From Massospora cicadina (Eukaryota > Entomophthoromycota > Entomophthoromycetes > Entomophthorales > Entomophthoraceae), in contig JAKSZP010008012.1 of assembly GCA_022478985.1 (NCBI GenBank), positions 1-64,000 of the forward strand: a stretch of DNA of 64,000 nucleotides, written 5' to 3'. The translations under genes were made by a program, and so were the position numbers. Shown here one piece after another: positions 1 through 10,362 of this stretch (position 1 is the first letter of the stretch; each line of letters opens with the position of its first letter). Under the pieces are notes generated by a model. The model ran no database searches. It was given only the letters and a program-made list of their open reading frames with translations, and was not told where the DNA came from.

Positions 1-1014
1 TTTGAGCGGATGAAGAGCCCTGTGAGAAAGTGACTAGGGGAAGGGACGTTGAGATGTTAGATGAAGCCAATTGCAAAACCCCAGAGTGGGGAGGAAAGCA
101 ACAGTATAAGAAGAAATAATCAGCAAATAACCCTGAGTAATCCCAACATGGTACCAGAGCTGGAAGATTAGTCTTGAGCGCCTGACAACGGGCTTCATCA
201 AGAACACTGGTCATATGGGCTGGCAACAAACAAGGTATGCTTGAAGGGGGTTGCCAAATAATGTCCCCTATTAAAGTCCATCAGCAGAAGATACCAATGG
301 GAAGTGCCAGTGAAGAGATAGTCGTGCAGGGAGCAGATGGCAGCCTGAAAGTGACGACTACAGGCTTCTTGAAGCTGAAGCTGAAGGAACGGTGAAACCT
401 GGGTGAGGCTGGAAGCTTTGTGGACCAACTTTGAATAACTTGGCCAGAAAAGCAAAGAGCATAAGCGGCGGTATCCCAATCTAGGATGTTATCAAGATCA
501 GAGAGATTCAGCGCTAGGGACAAAGCCTTGGTGACTTGGGCCTAGAGTTCAGTGTAGGGGAGCTCAAAGTGAATATTGTTACCAATGGTGAGCTTGATAC
601 CCAGAACACCGGGTTTGTAATATTGTCCAAGTCAGAAGAGGAACTCAGGACGCAGGTCTGATTCAGCAAAAAATGAGCAATCAAGAGCAAATGGCATAAT
701 CTCTAGGGCATCCACGATGATGGTTTGTGCATCAGCAAAAGAAGCTGAATCTAGAGAGTTTCAAAATCCAACTCTGGAATTGACAGCAGAGGAAGAATCA
801 GCTGAGAGTTGTTCAAAATGATAGCAAGCCTGGTTTCAGAGGGATTAGTTACCATTTCTGGTAATTTGATGGAAGGACTAGCTGCTGGTGCCAAACTAGG
901 CGTATGAGTCCCAGAAGGACCATAGAAGAGGTTCTGTCACACATCCTGACTCATCTGCTGGAAGAGACAGAGGTCTTGATCAGACAAACTATTCAGAAGC
1001 TTCTGGTATTGTGA
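1..1014 (-). pseudogene. Antisense ORF of LTR element K (broken; conserved with element B)
   Basis: Reading the minus strand from about 1014 down to the left edge gives a broken protein that aligns, in order, with the antisense frame of element B (29344-28200). Shared blocks include an MSQ motif near the start, [LN]FE[AT]L-x-DSAS, E-SDL-PE-LF, a KLTIGNN stretch, SVLDE-R-QAL, and FL-CCFPP-SGV-QLA near position 60. It lies opposite to the expected direction of the element, just upstream of the polypurine tract and LTR. I do not recognise the family. The DSAS motif recalls a retropepsin DSG/DTG site, but that is inference. The frame contains stop codons, one of them a TGA at the same place as in B, and runs off the window. 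Confidence 0.6.
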
Positions 1015-1611
1015 CTCAGAATTTGACACATGAGTTGACTGAGAGGGGGAATGTCAGACTTATATGAAAGTTGACATTATGCACCCTACAATCCATTAAG
1101 CTCCAATTTTGGAGAAATTAATCTTAAAAGTTAATGAGATAAGCTCTCCAAGAGAAGAACTAGGAATAATTTGAGCCAAGAGGTTATGAGAGAAATAACA
1201 TGGGCGAATAAAAATAAGTATTTTTAATTGAGCCATAAAACAAATAATGACAGCAAGAGTCTCCTGTTTAGGAGAGAAGAAAATCAGGAAATCAAGGACG
1301 CTGGAACAATAATCTTGAATATGACATTGGGTCATATGCCCTGATGGGGGGAAAACCAGATCCCAGGACTAATATCATCACAAGTAAATCAATCAGTCTG
1401 GCACAACAGTAGATCGTGGGGACTGCGCTCTGAGAAGGCAGTAGCAAGGAGGAAGAGGAAGATCGCCATATGCCGAAGGTCATCCTGAGCATCATTGAGT
1501 ATTGATGAGTGTACTCCTCTTGAACCAATGAAGTATTTGACCAAGTGTCTGAAGATGTGCTCTCATGCCTCAGTCCTTTTCTCACTGAAAATCTAGGCAA
1601 GAGGGGGGATG

Positions 1612-2763
1612 TGTTGGAATTTTTCCCATATTCCCAGCCTGCTAGATTACCAGGAATCTCTAGGGGAAAATTCTCTAAGACAAGGTGAATTGGAAATCAG
1701 TTGGTCCAAGTTTTGGAGTAGCTACATTTGGGTAATTTTTGGATATTCGTCTGGTAATATCTATCAGGGATCAATCCAGATTTATACTTAAGATCTCATT
1801 GGGCGGAGTTGCTGACAAAATAGGGGCATCTGATTGTAATTAATTATCAGGTGTACTAATTGGGATCAGTCAGGTTTCATCACCGACTAATTGGGATTAA
1901 TAGCAAAGTTATGAGGTGAGTGATGCCACTTGCAACTAGCAAATTGATTGGTTGGTTCATGACTGCCTTAATGGGTAATAAGTCCCATTACCTAAGCAGG
2001 TCGCTAGCCAAATATGGTTGGTTCACTTGGATTGAGAAAACAAACGTTTGGACACGTTTTCTGACTTTTTCCATTTAGGTCTTGAGGATTTCCTATGATG
2101 GGATCCTAGCCAGGATGGGGAAGACCATCGCTGCCAAGATTAGGATAGGTGATTCAACAGCAATGGCTGCTGTTTTATCTAAGAGATGTTAACTGAGGGT
2201 TAGATGACTGAATTCCCACTATAAATTCCCTAGGATTCACTACAATAAATATAGATAATTAGATCTTATTACAGATATATAGATCTAAGAAATTCTTCCA
2301 GTTTATAGTTTAAGAAGTAAACTATCATCAGCTTCCATTGTGTTATTCTTCTCAATGATTTTATTGCTGTGTGCGATAATTTGGAGACTCTTAGAGAAAA
2401 GAGTAAAGATCTGAGCGGGGATCTATAGAAGAAGGAGACATAATCAGGGGTTGCTGCCAACTGTGTGGTGGACAAAAGAGACTGTCATCAGGGAATCTCA
2501 GCAAAGATCAAGTTGGACAGAATGAGGTAACAAATCCCTACAATTATGACATCACAAGTATTTAATTGGGAATACTGGCCAAGCGTTGGGCTGAGATATA
2601 AGAATTCATACTCAACTACTGATAATAGCCATATATTATTATTGATCAATAGTCTATTATACTATACAACGCGGATGAAGTGCATGAGAAAACTGAACCT
2701 GTGCAGTAAAAAAATTACTAGGGTTGTTTACCAATAAGAAACCCAAAGCAGTAAATTTTTACA
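1612..2763 (+). repeat. LTR of element K
   Basis: Begins TGTTGGAATTTTT directly after the polypurine tract and ends AAATTTTTACA. Length is 1152 bp. The first ~420 bp recur in inverted orientation at 2885-3305, which supports the LTR start. The last ~40 bp resemble the end of the B LTR. ORFs inside it look accidental. Confidence 0.7.
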
Positions 2764-2884
2764 GGTCTCTTCTGGCGATGGGCTTTTAAAAAGCTAAGGA
2801 TTCCTCCATCAGACATCCCAGAAACCTAAAATGGAAAGAGCAATAGAACGTGTCCTAACAAATTTGCTCTATCACAGCAAACAT
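2764..2884. other. Short unassigned stretch
   Basis: Between the K LTR end and the inverted LTR fragment. A primer-binding site would be expected after the LTR, but the sequence here does not match the GTGCTCACT site used by A, B and C. No gene recognised. Confidence 0.4.
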
Positions 2885-3305
2885 ACCACATTTGGCTAGC
2901 GACCTGCTTAGGTAATGGGACTTATTACCCATTATAGCAGGCTACAAACCAACTGGTCAATTTGCTTGTTGCAGGTGGCATTACTAGCCTAACAACTTTT
3001 AAATAAATCCCCAATTGGTCAGTGATAAAACCCAAATAAACCCAATTGACACATCTAATAGTTGATCAATGGTTAACTATCAGTTGAATCAATTCTGTCA
3101 GCAACTCTTCCCGGTGGGATTTTAGGCATCTGTGCAGATCAACTCTAGAGGACCCAAACCCAGAAGATTGCCCAAAATCCGCTGGCATTATTAAACCATA
3201 TCAAAATTAACCAATATTAAATTCATCCCCTAGTGGGACTTATCCCCTATTGGACCAGAAGATTCTTTAAACTAAGAGTCTGGAAATGTGGGCAAAATCC
3301 CAACA
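2885..3305 (-). repeat. Inverted fragment of a K-type LTR
   Basis: The reverse complement matches 1612-2025; for example TTTGGCTAGCGACCTGCTTA at about 2892 is the complement of sequence near 2010. It ends CCCAACA, the complement of the LTR start TGTTGGG. It is 5' truncated relative to a full 1.15 kb LTR and abuts the RNase H remnant of element J. Together with the K LTR it forms an inverted repeat with ~420 bp arms. Confidence 0.7.
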
Positions 3306-3650
3306 ATAATTCAGCAAGATGATATTAAAAGCTGAATGCAACTACAGCGTCACAGAAAAGGATTTGATGTCTTACTCACTCTAAAACATTACCACCCTTT
3401 CTTGTATGGAACTACCTTTACCACGGTTACCAACTATGCATCTTTAAAATGGTTACAAAATATGAAGGAAGCAAAATGATTGTCTTGTTGGGCATTGAAG
3501 CTCCAGCGTTATGATATGAAGATCAAACACTGATCTTGGACTCAACATATGAATGTTGATGGATTGACTCACCAGCCTGTCCTTAACTTAGATGATAGTG
3601 AAGCTGAGGGATTTCACAACCTCCTAATGTCTTCCAATGCTTGGGATGAT
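3306..3650 (+). pseudogene. Ty3/gypsy RNase H remnant (element J)
   Basis: Plus-strand translation contains a degraded RNase H core: AECNYSVTEKDL resembles the usual AE-NYS-TEKE motif, followed in other frames by pieces like SLKWLQNMK and WALKLQ-YD. Many stops and shifts are present. It leads directly into the integrase region of the same element. Reverse transcriptase, protease and gag are missing upstream, where the K' LTR fragment joins. Confidence 0.6.
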
Positions 3651-3789
3651 GAGGATGAACCTGTTAATAAAATGCTAGCATGACACTCCTGCAACATCAA
3701 AGTGGGAAGCGGAAGATTATATAAAGATTAGGATAATTTGATTGCCCTATCTTTGACCTTTGGAACAAGTACTTTTATTATGGAAGACC

Positions 3790-4790
3790 ACTCTACCCTT
3801 GGCCACAATATAGTGGAAAAAGTATGAGTACATTAGAGAAGGGTACTATTTGGATGGGATTATGGAATCCATTATCAAAGTCCTGGATTCCTGCCTAGCT
3901 TGTAAAAAGCAATCCAATTTTAAGAACAAATATCAATATCAACCTATTACACCCCAAAAACCACTCCACATTATAAGCTTATATGTGGTTGGTCCCCTAC
4001 CAAAGACTATCAGTGGAAATTTATATATATTAGTAGGAAATGATCTTTTACACAATGGGTTGAAGCTGTTGCTCTCCAATACCAACTTTTAAAGCTACCC
4101 CAACCTTCCTGAATCAATATATTTTCACTCGCCATAGTTGCCCCCAGGTTCTACTCTGTGATAATAAAAGTTTTTACATCTAGAGTGGTCAATATATTGG
4201 CTACCCTCATGTGAGCACAACAAACTCTTTTTGGCCCCCTATAACCCTTCTATGAAAGGTAGTGTAAAGAGGGCAAATGGAACTTTGCTTTATATACTAT
4301 GCAAAATGGCCAGTTCATACCCTTTACACTGGGATCAATTCTTGCCTAGTGTGCTTATGGCTTATTGTATTAGTTATAACCAAAATCCTTGAAAAAATTT
4401 CCATGTCTTATATGGTCAAAAACTGGGGGTACCCGCTCTCTTAGTTAGAGATATTTTTTCTGCTAAGCTCATGATCCTGACAAAGCTATAAAGAGGTAGC
4501 TCAACACAATATTTAGCTAAAATACAATGCCATGAACAATTTAGCTAAACTGTTACTAAAGAGGGCCAGGTAGCTAATGAGCTTAGACAACCTCTACCCT
4601 ATTTCCAAATATCAGACTTGGCTTTATAACACCACAATTGCATCACCACCAGAAGTGGTAAACTCAGGTCCATTGGGAAGGACCTTTCATTGTCACTTAT
4701 AAAAGGGGTGATAAATATTCTGTTGAGTCTCTTTCCTCTAAAGTCACTATAAACCAAGTACATGGGCTATTTTTACACCCCTATTCTCCC
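3790..4790 (+). pseudogene. Ty3/gypsy integrase remnant (element J)
   Basis: 3850-4092 encodes the end of the zinc-binding domain (CLACKKQS) and the start of the catalytic core (GPLPKTISGNLYILV, matching the usual GPLP-S-GN-YILV). Later frames show YNPSMKGSVKRANGTLLYIL, the equivalent of YHPETNG-VER-NGTL, and WDQFLPSVLMAY. A degraded C-terminal part reaches ~4790. The catalytic aspartate and glutamate contexts are altered and several frames are needed, so the protein is dead. Confidence 0.7.
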
Positions 4791-4799
4791 CCAGCATTG

Positions 4800-5222
4800 T
4801 TGAAGGGGTAACGTTAAACAACTAGATGCTCACCTAGTTGAATAAAATGTTTCAGTGTTGAAAAGTCCAAATAACTTATAAATTCCAAGTCAAATCCTTA
4901 TAACATTAGGCATAAACTAAGGAAGTTAACTAATGCACTAACTTGAATTTAGTGCTACTTCTTAAGAAAAAAACAACCACTTCTATTGACCTGAAGGGGT
5001 TTTTGAAGGTAAAAATTTTATCCGCCAATCAACAACTAGGAAATCTGGTAATCAACTAAATTTAAAAATAAATTCAGAAATGCCTGATTATATTTTAATA
5101 TATCAAATTGTTGCCGCATAAGTTCATCATACCTGCCATTTCCAACCTTTCTATATTTAAGCCATATTGGAGTGAAAATATATTGAAGAGTTCTGGTAGG
5201 TCATTTTGTCATTTAGCTAAAC
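4800..5222 (+). repeat. Probable 3' LTR start of element J, interrupted by D
   Basis: A purine tract (TTGAAGGGGTAACG) lies just after the integrase remnant, where the 3' LTR should begin. The sequence then stays non-coding until element D starts. I cannot see a second LTR copy, so the LTR call is inferred from position. The rest should resume at 11297. Confidence 0.4.
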
Positions 5223-6119
5223 TGTCAAGAGAGGGTCTATAACTCTCCTGTTCCAAGCAAAATGGTGCACAGTGCACAGCCCCAACGCCAGAGGAACTAG
5301 TCGTCAGTACTTAGATGATAATAGCCCTGCAGAGGGTGCTGGAGCTAAAGTAACTTAAGGCGAAGGTGTTTACTGAGGTATAAATTAGCAGATATCAAAC
5401 AAACAATAAGGCTTAGGTGGACCCCCAAAGTGGAGGTTATACCCAAGCGGTGAATTAAATTGGAGTGCAAGGCTGCCTCAGTCTGGAGAAGACCTGGCGG
5501 CCCAGTGGAGCTCCAGATGTGAGAATTAAATTTGTACAAATGAAATGGCTGATGTTGCATGAGACCTCCTTGAAGAGGTATGCACACAGGTTTGCCCAAG
5601 TTAACATAAATAAAACGTAAACTAACGACGTGTTTTTATTAAGGAGGAAGATGACTAATGAGAAAGGTTAGTCACAAGCAAACTTTATCAAGCTAATTCA
5701 GGGAATCATCAATTGGTGAAAGTGGTGCTAAGCCCAGGTGCACCAATAAGCGCATGCTTTAATATGACAGGGTACTGTACTTCAAAATCAACCAAACTCA
5801 AGTGATTAATTGAAGTTAGGGCTGACCCAAGTTGGAATTTTCATAAATCGAATGGGTTTTGAACCCCCACTCACTGAGTAAATAAATCAACTGTTGTTAT
5901 TTAAGTGATAACACGTCCGTTTTAATGCTATTGCTGTTACACATGGTTGGTTAACTTGATCTTCCTCTGAACCTCCCTGGGAATATCTGGCCTGCACCCA
6001 GCGTTGGTCCAAAGTTTGATTTAGGTCAGGAAGGTCCTGTAGCTTGACCTTTTTTGAATCTTGGTGCCCAGCCTTGTCTTGGCAATTGACCCATTCAATA
6101 AATTCATGTGAACATGACA
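5223..6119 (-). repeat. 3' LTR of element D
   Basis: 897 bp, about as long as 10363-11291 once the 34 bp insertion in that copy is removed. Ends are TGTCA...TGACA. A diverged third copy, itself split, is at 38070-40876. The 3' end of the pol frame reads into this LTR. Confidence 0.85.
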
Positions 6120-6900
6120 TTACCATCTCCTCTTTTATGAGCTCCACCCCCTCCAGAGGCATTTGCCATGGAAGAGTTTTTGTGAGAAGAGGCCAAATTT
6201 ATGGCAACAAAGGCTTGCTTGGACTTGGAACCTGCAGCCTCAGGGAAACGCTTGTGGAATGCTTAAATTAAGACTTAGGCAAGCACAGTCCCGCGCTGGA
6301 ACCCAACTGTTCTCCGCTGCATCAAATATCTTCCAGGATACAAGATACTCGAGTCTTCTTCTTACCTGATGGGAGGCTACTATTTCCTCCACTTCATACT
6401 CCGGCGCCCCATCCATGAGATAAGCCTCAAGAGTCTCTGGTGGAGGCCCTCAAACAACGTGAGCTTTCTTTCCTGAAAGACTGAAAAGATTCGAAACAAG
6501 GAGGATATCTAACTGGTATGAGGCGTGGCCTACCTTTCTGACAATGCAGTACAGCCCAATCCTCTTTGGTACCAGTTTTTTGCATGGTTTCTTGATTAGA
6601 ATGTTTTTAGCATCCAGAATCACGAGATCTTCTTCCTTGTACGCTGGTCCAACTCATCTCATACCATCAGCTTTCTCCTTGTAAGCCTACATGGCACATC
6701 TAAATTTGTGCTCACCCCCTGGTGTACTTTCTTGATCATTTTGGTAAAGTCCACCACCGCTTCCATCTTGGATCCACAACTGGGCTCCATGTTTAAGGTG
6801 AGATTGAAGCCATAGTTGGTGAAGAGGGTGGAAAACCAATTGATGCATGTTGGGCGTTGTTATAACTTAATTGGGCCATGGGGAGATGGGAAACCAAATC
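5887..6900 (-). pseudogene. Element D pol C-terminus: integrase tail running into the LTR
   Basis: Frames at about 6700-6430 give an integrase C-terminal domain: LDAKNI, then KKLVPKRIGLY-I--KVGHASYQLDI, corresponding to the family pattern KL-K-lGPF-i--KiG-aYrLeLP. The open frame 6162-5887 crosses the LTR boundary at 6119 and encodes a charged tail (SHEFIEWVNCQDKAGH, KKVKLQDLPDL, DQRWVQARY) that is clearly protein-like. So pol used LTR sequence for its last residues. The diverged LTR at 40374-40876 encodes a similar tail in the same orientation, supporting real coding. Stops and shifts interrupt the link to the core. Confidence 0.65.
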
Positions 6901-6924
6901 TGAATGATCTGCAGAGGTGTAACA

Positions 6925-7660
6925 TCAGTAGAACAATTTTAGGCACTGGTTCACTCGTTCAATCTGCCCATCTGATTGGGGGTGATAGGCAGTTGAACGG
7001 CAGGGACAGATTTGCATAGTCTTACACAACTCTTCCCAAAAGACGGAGGTAAACTGGGGTCCACAATTGCTGATTAATTCTTGGGGGACCCCATGAAGAG
7101 AAAAAACACAAATGATGAAGAGCCTAGCCATCTCAGTCGTGGTTATTGTGGTTCTGCAAGAGATAAGGTGGGTGAACTTTGTAAAACGGTCCACCACTAC
7201 CATGATAGAATTGTAGCCATCAGATATGGACAATTTCACAATAAAATCCACAGATAAAGAAGTCCAAGTAACTTAAGCCTTTTGAACTGGTACCAACAAC
7301 CCCACTAATGGCTGTCAATTCAGTTTCATTTGGTTGCAGACCAGGCACTCTTTACAATACCTGCCCACCTGAGTGAATACCCCTTCCAATTGTAACTACG
7401 GCAAATTAGGTCCAGAGTCTTTGTCTTCCCAGTATGATCAATGATGACTCCGTCATGATGGTCCTAGATGATTTCCAGGTGAAGTGGTCTGGCATGGAAC
7501 CCATAGGCGCCCCTGAAACAACACCATCTTATTCTCACTTGGTAACCCATGTTAATGTCCTCCTGATTCAATGTGCTCTTGGAAAAGATCATAGTATACT
7601 TGGCCAACAAAGGCTGTGAAAGGACTACCTTTCTGAACATACTGTATTCCTCCACACTTT
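6925..7660 (-). pseudogene. Element D integrase core
   Basis: The 7251-6925 frame carries the catalytic core: SISDGYNSIMVVVDRFTKF, then FSLHGVPQELISNCGPQF and STAYHPQSDGQIERVNQ. The first aspartate (VVVDR) and the glutamate (QIERVN) are present. The second aspartate, normally in SDRG, is replaced (SNCG), so the DDE triad is broken. The zinc-binding region lies between 7250 and 7660 in fragments. The product would insert the cDNA into the genome. Confidence 0.8.
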
Positions 7661-8305
7661 CCAGAGGAGCAACGCTGGCCCATGGGCTGAGGAAGATGGA
7701 AATTGAGACACAAGCTTACACAGAGAAATCATAATCAAGGTATTATGCACCTCTAACTCCTTAGGATATGGAGCTAGTGCAGGGTTGCGGCTCAAAGCAT
7801 CCGCCAAACCATTCTCCTTTCCCTTAGTAAAGTCATAGAAAAAAACACATATTGGGCTAGGGTCTCATGCCAGCAGGTTTGCCGTGGGGTCAAGACATGA
7901 GGTGCGCAGTAGTACAATAGGGAATAGTGATCTGTACGTATGTGGAAGAGTTAGAATGAGTCATACAAGTGATTACGCCAATAAGTCAGCGCCTCAACCA
8001 CTGCTAATAATCTTTGTCATATATGGTGTTATTTAACTCTGGTAAGACATCTTTCTGAAATAATATCCCACAGGATGCTCTATTTCATATTCACCTACTT
8101 GTAATAAGGCAGCCACTATGGTGAAGTTGGAAGCATCAGTAGACACAATGAACTCCTTTTTGGGATCTACATGGTGAAGGATGGACGTGGACAACCAGGT
8201 GCATTTTACTTCTTGGAAAGCATCCTGCAAAATGGGGGACCAATGGTGAATTTTGGCTCCACTTGCCTTATACAGGGGCACCGCCACCTCAGAAAGATTG
8301 GGCAT
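7625..8305 (-). pseudogene. Element D RNase H region
   Basis: The 8305-8033 frame shows the junction after reverse transcriptase (PNLSEVAVPLYKASGA), WSPILQDAFQEVK, and the RNase H start FIVSTDASNFTIVAALLQVGE with its first catalytic Asp, then EHPVGYYFRKMS. The 7807-7625 frame holds MADALSRNP, the usual end of the RNase H/connector. The middle is broken by stops. Confidence 0.75.
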
Positions 8306-8345
8306 GAATTTTTATTAAGGAACGTACACATCCCCATAAAACTCT

Positions 8346-9246
8346 TTAATCTATGAACAAAGTTGTGGTGGGCCACTTACAGTTTGCCTTCACCTTGTCT
8401 GGAGTTATCATGTGTCCTTGATCAAACATGACGTTGCTCAGAAAGGTGACCTGGGACTCGAAGGATTCACAATTGCTGATCTTCATCATAAGGTTGGCGG
8501 CCTTTAACCGCTCCACCACTTGCCGAAGGTGAACTGTATGGGACTCATGATCAGGGGAAAACACCAGAGTATCATCCATGTAAGCAACTGAGCATACCCC
8601 AGCAGGTTCCCCAAAGCTGAACCAATATGGCGTTGAAATATAGCAGTGGCATTCTTAAGCCAAAAGGACAAACCTGAAATTGGAAAATTAATCTTCTGGT
8701 ACAGAATGCAGTTAGCCACTCCTGGCCCTTCTTAATCTGGATCTGATTGAACGCGTTTAAGAAATCCAGTTTGGAGAAGACTTTCGCCTTCTCCACATAG
8801 CGTGAAATCTGTGAGTTCAAGGGATGGGATGTAAATCTGGTACAGGGACATTGTTTAGGTTTTTAATCTATGTATGGGCGTAAAGTACCATCAGCTTTCT
8901 CCATGAAGAGAAGTGGAGAGAATACTGGGGAGGTACACTGAATAATAACACCTTTGACTAACTGCTGCTTAACCCACACATCTAATGCCGCTTTTTCCCA
9001 TATGGTCAAAGGAGTAAATTGGGGAAAATATATGCACCAGATCAACAGTGACTTAAACTCACAATTAAACTTTGAATGAGCAGGTAGTAAATTGGCTGAA
9101 GCCGCATCAAATGAAGATTCCAGACCCTCCAAACAGGAGGTAAAGGTACCTCCAGTGAGGTCTACAACAATGGAGAGAGACTGAGAGTGTGGATATTGAG
9201 CCAGTGGACAGATCTCCCTGAGAATTAGCCTCAGACAAAGGGACAA
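8346..9246 (-). pseudogene. Element D reverse transcriptase
   Basis: Frames from 9246 to 8346 give the gypsy RT in order: palm/fingers entry (VKQQLVKGVIIQCTSPVFS, LLFMEKADGTLRPYID), KVFSKLDFLNAFNQIQIKKG with the first catalytic Asp, then a frameshift, FQFQVCPFGL and MDDTLVFSPDHESH covering the YMDD-type box. The family pattern LRPCIDYRGLN is cut after PYID. At least three frames are needed, so it is inactive. Confidence 0.8.
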
Positions 9247-9675
9247 CTAATATATGACCATTATTAATGTTAAGGACAAGGTGTTGTCTTTCAAGTTGGT
9301 CCTGATGTCAAACTTTCGCCACCACTCTACTCCCAAAATAATGGGGTACAGAAGGTTTTTGATTGCTTGGAAATGTTCTGACAAATGATAATTGCCCACT
9401 TGATAATCTACTAACCCTAGAACCTTCAGTGTGGGAATACTTTGAGAAGCCCCTCCCCTAACCATACCACCTGGCAAGTAACTAAGCTCAAGGTAGTTGG
9501 CTAGGTCTTGGATAATATAATTCTTAAAAGCTACAGTATCCACCAAAATAGTAGTGCTGATTTTTCCTAAAGGTGATGAAAGGGTAGCAGTTAACAAAAA
9601 ATATCCTAAATGGTCTTTACTAATAGCAGCCAACTCCAACGCTTCATCATAAAAATCTTCTTCAGGCATAAGCAT
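9247..9675 (-). pseudogene. Element D protease (retropepsin-like)
   Basis: A 142-codon open frame just upstream of the reverse transcriptase. It contains STTILVDTVAFKNYIIQDLANYLEL, in the position of the retropepsin pattern aLiDTGA--nFi; the active-site glycine is Val here (DTV). Towards the end it has NLLYPIILGVEWWRKFDI, the usual ILG-dW flap/terminal motif. Such aspartic proteases cut the Gag-Pol polyprotein. Confidence 0.75.
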
Positions 9676-10362
9676 ACCCCAGAGTACATTTTTGCATCAA
9701 AAAATGGAGAGGGATAGTTGGCCACTCTTACTACTGAGGTCACATGTCCCATCATATCTTCTGCAATTGCATAAAAGTTTTTATATTGTAAAAGTAACAT
9801 TCTTCTCCACCTCCTAGGTTCTTCAGATCATGGTAGTGGCCAAGCATGGGTTTTCTGAGGTGATTTGATATACTGAAATAGGTTCCATATCAGAGCTATA
9901 AGATAATATTTGGCTCATTTTTATAAAAGGAATCAGCGTTATAAAATGCGTTTTGGGCCAAAATGTCTCCATACCAATTTTGGTGACGGGTTGTGCATCG
10001 TTATCCAAGGCCATCACCACCACGCTCTTCATCGATGATCCCACCTGAACTGTCCAAATGCAGTGCCAAGGAAAAACCATTTTTATTGTATTGATTTTAT
10101 TAAATTTGGTGGAAAGTCAGGGAATCATGACTCTCAGATTGTAAAGCATCCAAATCCACCAGGTGCAAGCAAGAAGGATGGGTACTTTCCAGTCAGAGGT
10201 AGCAATAATAACACCAAGATGCTCCAACCATTGATAAAATGAGAAAATGATGGTGAGCCCCACCATGGCTGTAACCAACAGCTGGCGCACCCAATTCCCA
10301 TTTCTCAAAAGTCCCACATGGATAATGAGCATGCATGTAAAATAAAATGATTGGTCATCTAA
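9676..10362 (-). other. Leader region of element D without recognisable gag
   Basis: Space between the 5' LTR and the protease on the minus strand. Short frames occur (10080-9823 and a hydrophobic one at 10425-10117 that starts in the LTR), but none resembles a gag, a capsid helix domain or a CCHC knuckle. The primer-binding site is also not of the GTGCTCACT type seen in A, B and C. Gag was lost or is too diverged for me to see. Confidence 0.5.

Larger units (their letters stand above)
1..2763 (+). mobile_element. 3' end of gypsy-like LTR element K
   Basis: This is the 3' terminal part of an LTR retrotransposon entering from the left. It comprises the antisense-ORF region, about 600 bases with no recognisable gene (1015-1600), a purine-rich tract (AAGAGGGGGGATG) and one LTR. 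The tract resembles the one in element B (AAGTGGGGGGATG before TGTGGAATT), and both LTRs end in TTTTTACA. K and B are therefore related families. The pol genes of K lie outside the window, so its plus orientation is inferred from the tract and LTR. Confidence 0.7.

Noticed and set aside
198..479. 93-codon minus-strand ORF as the true frame of the K antisense gene
   Set aside because: Comparison with element B shows conservation in a different frame of the same strand across this stretch.
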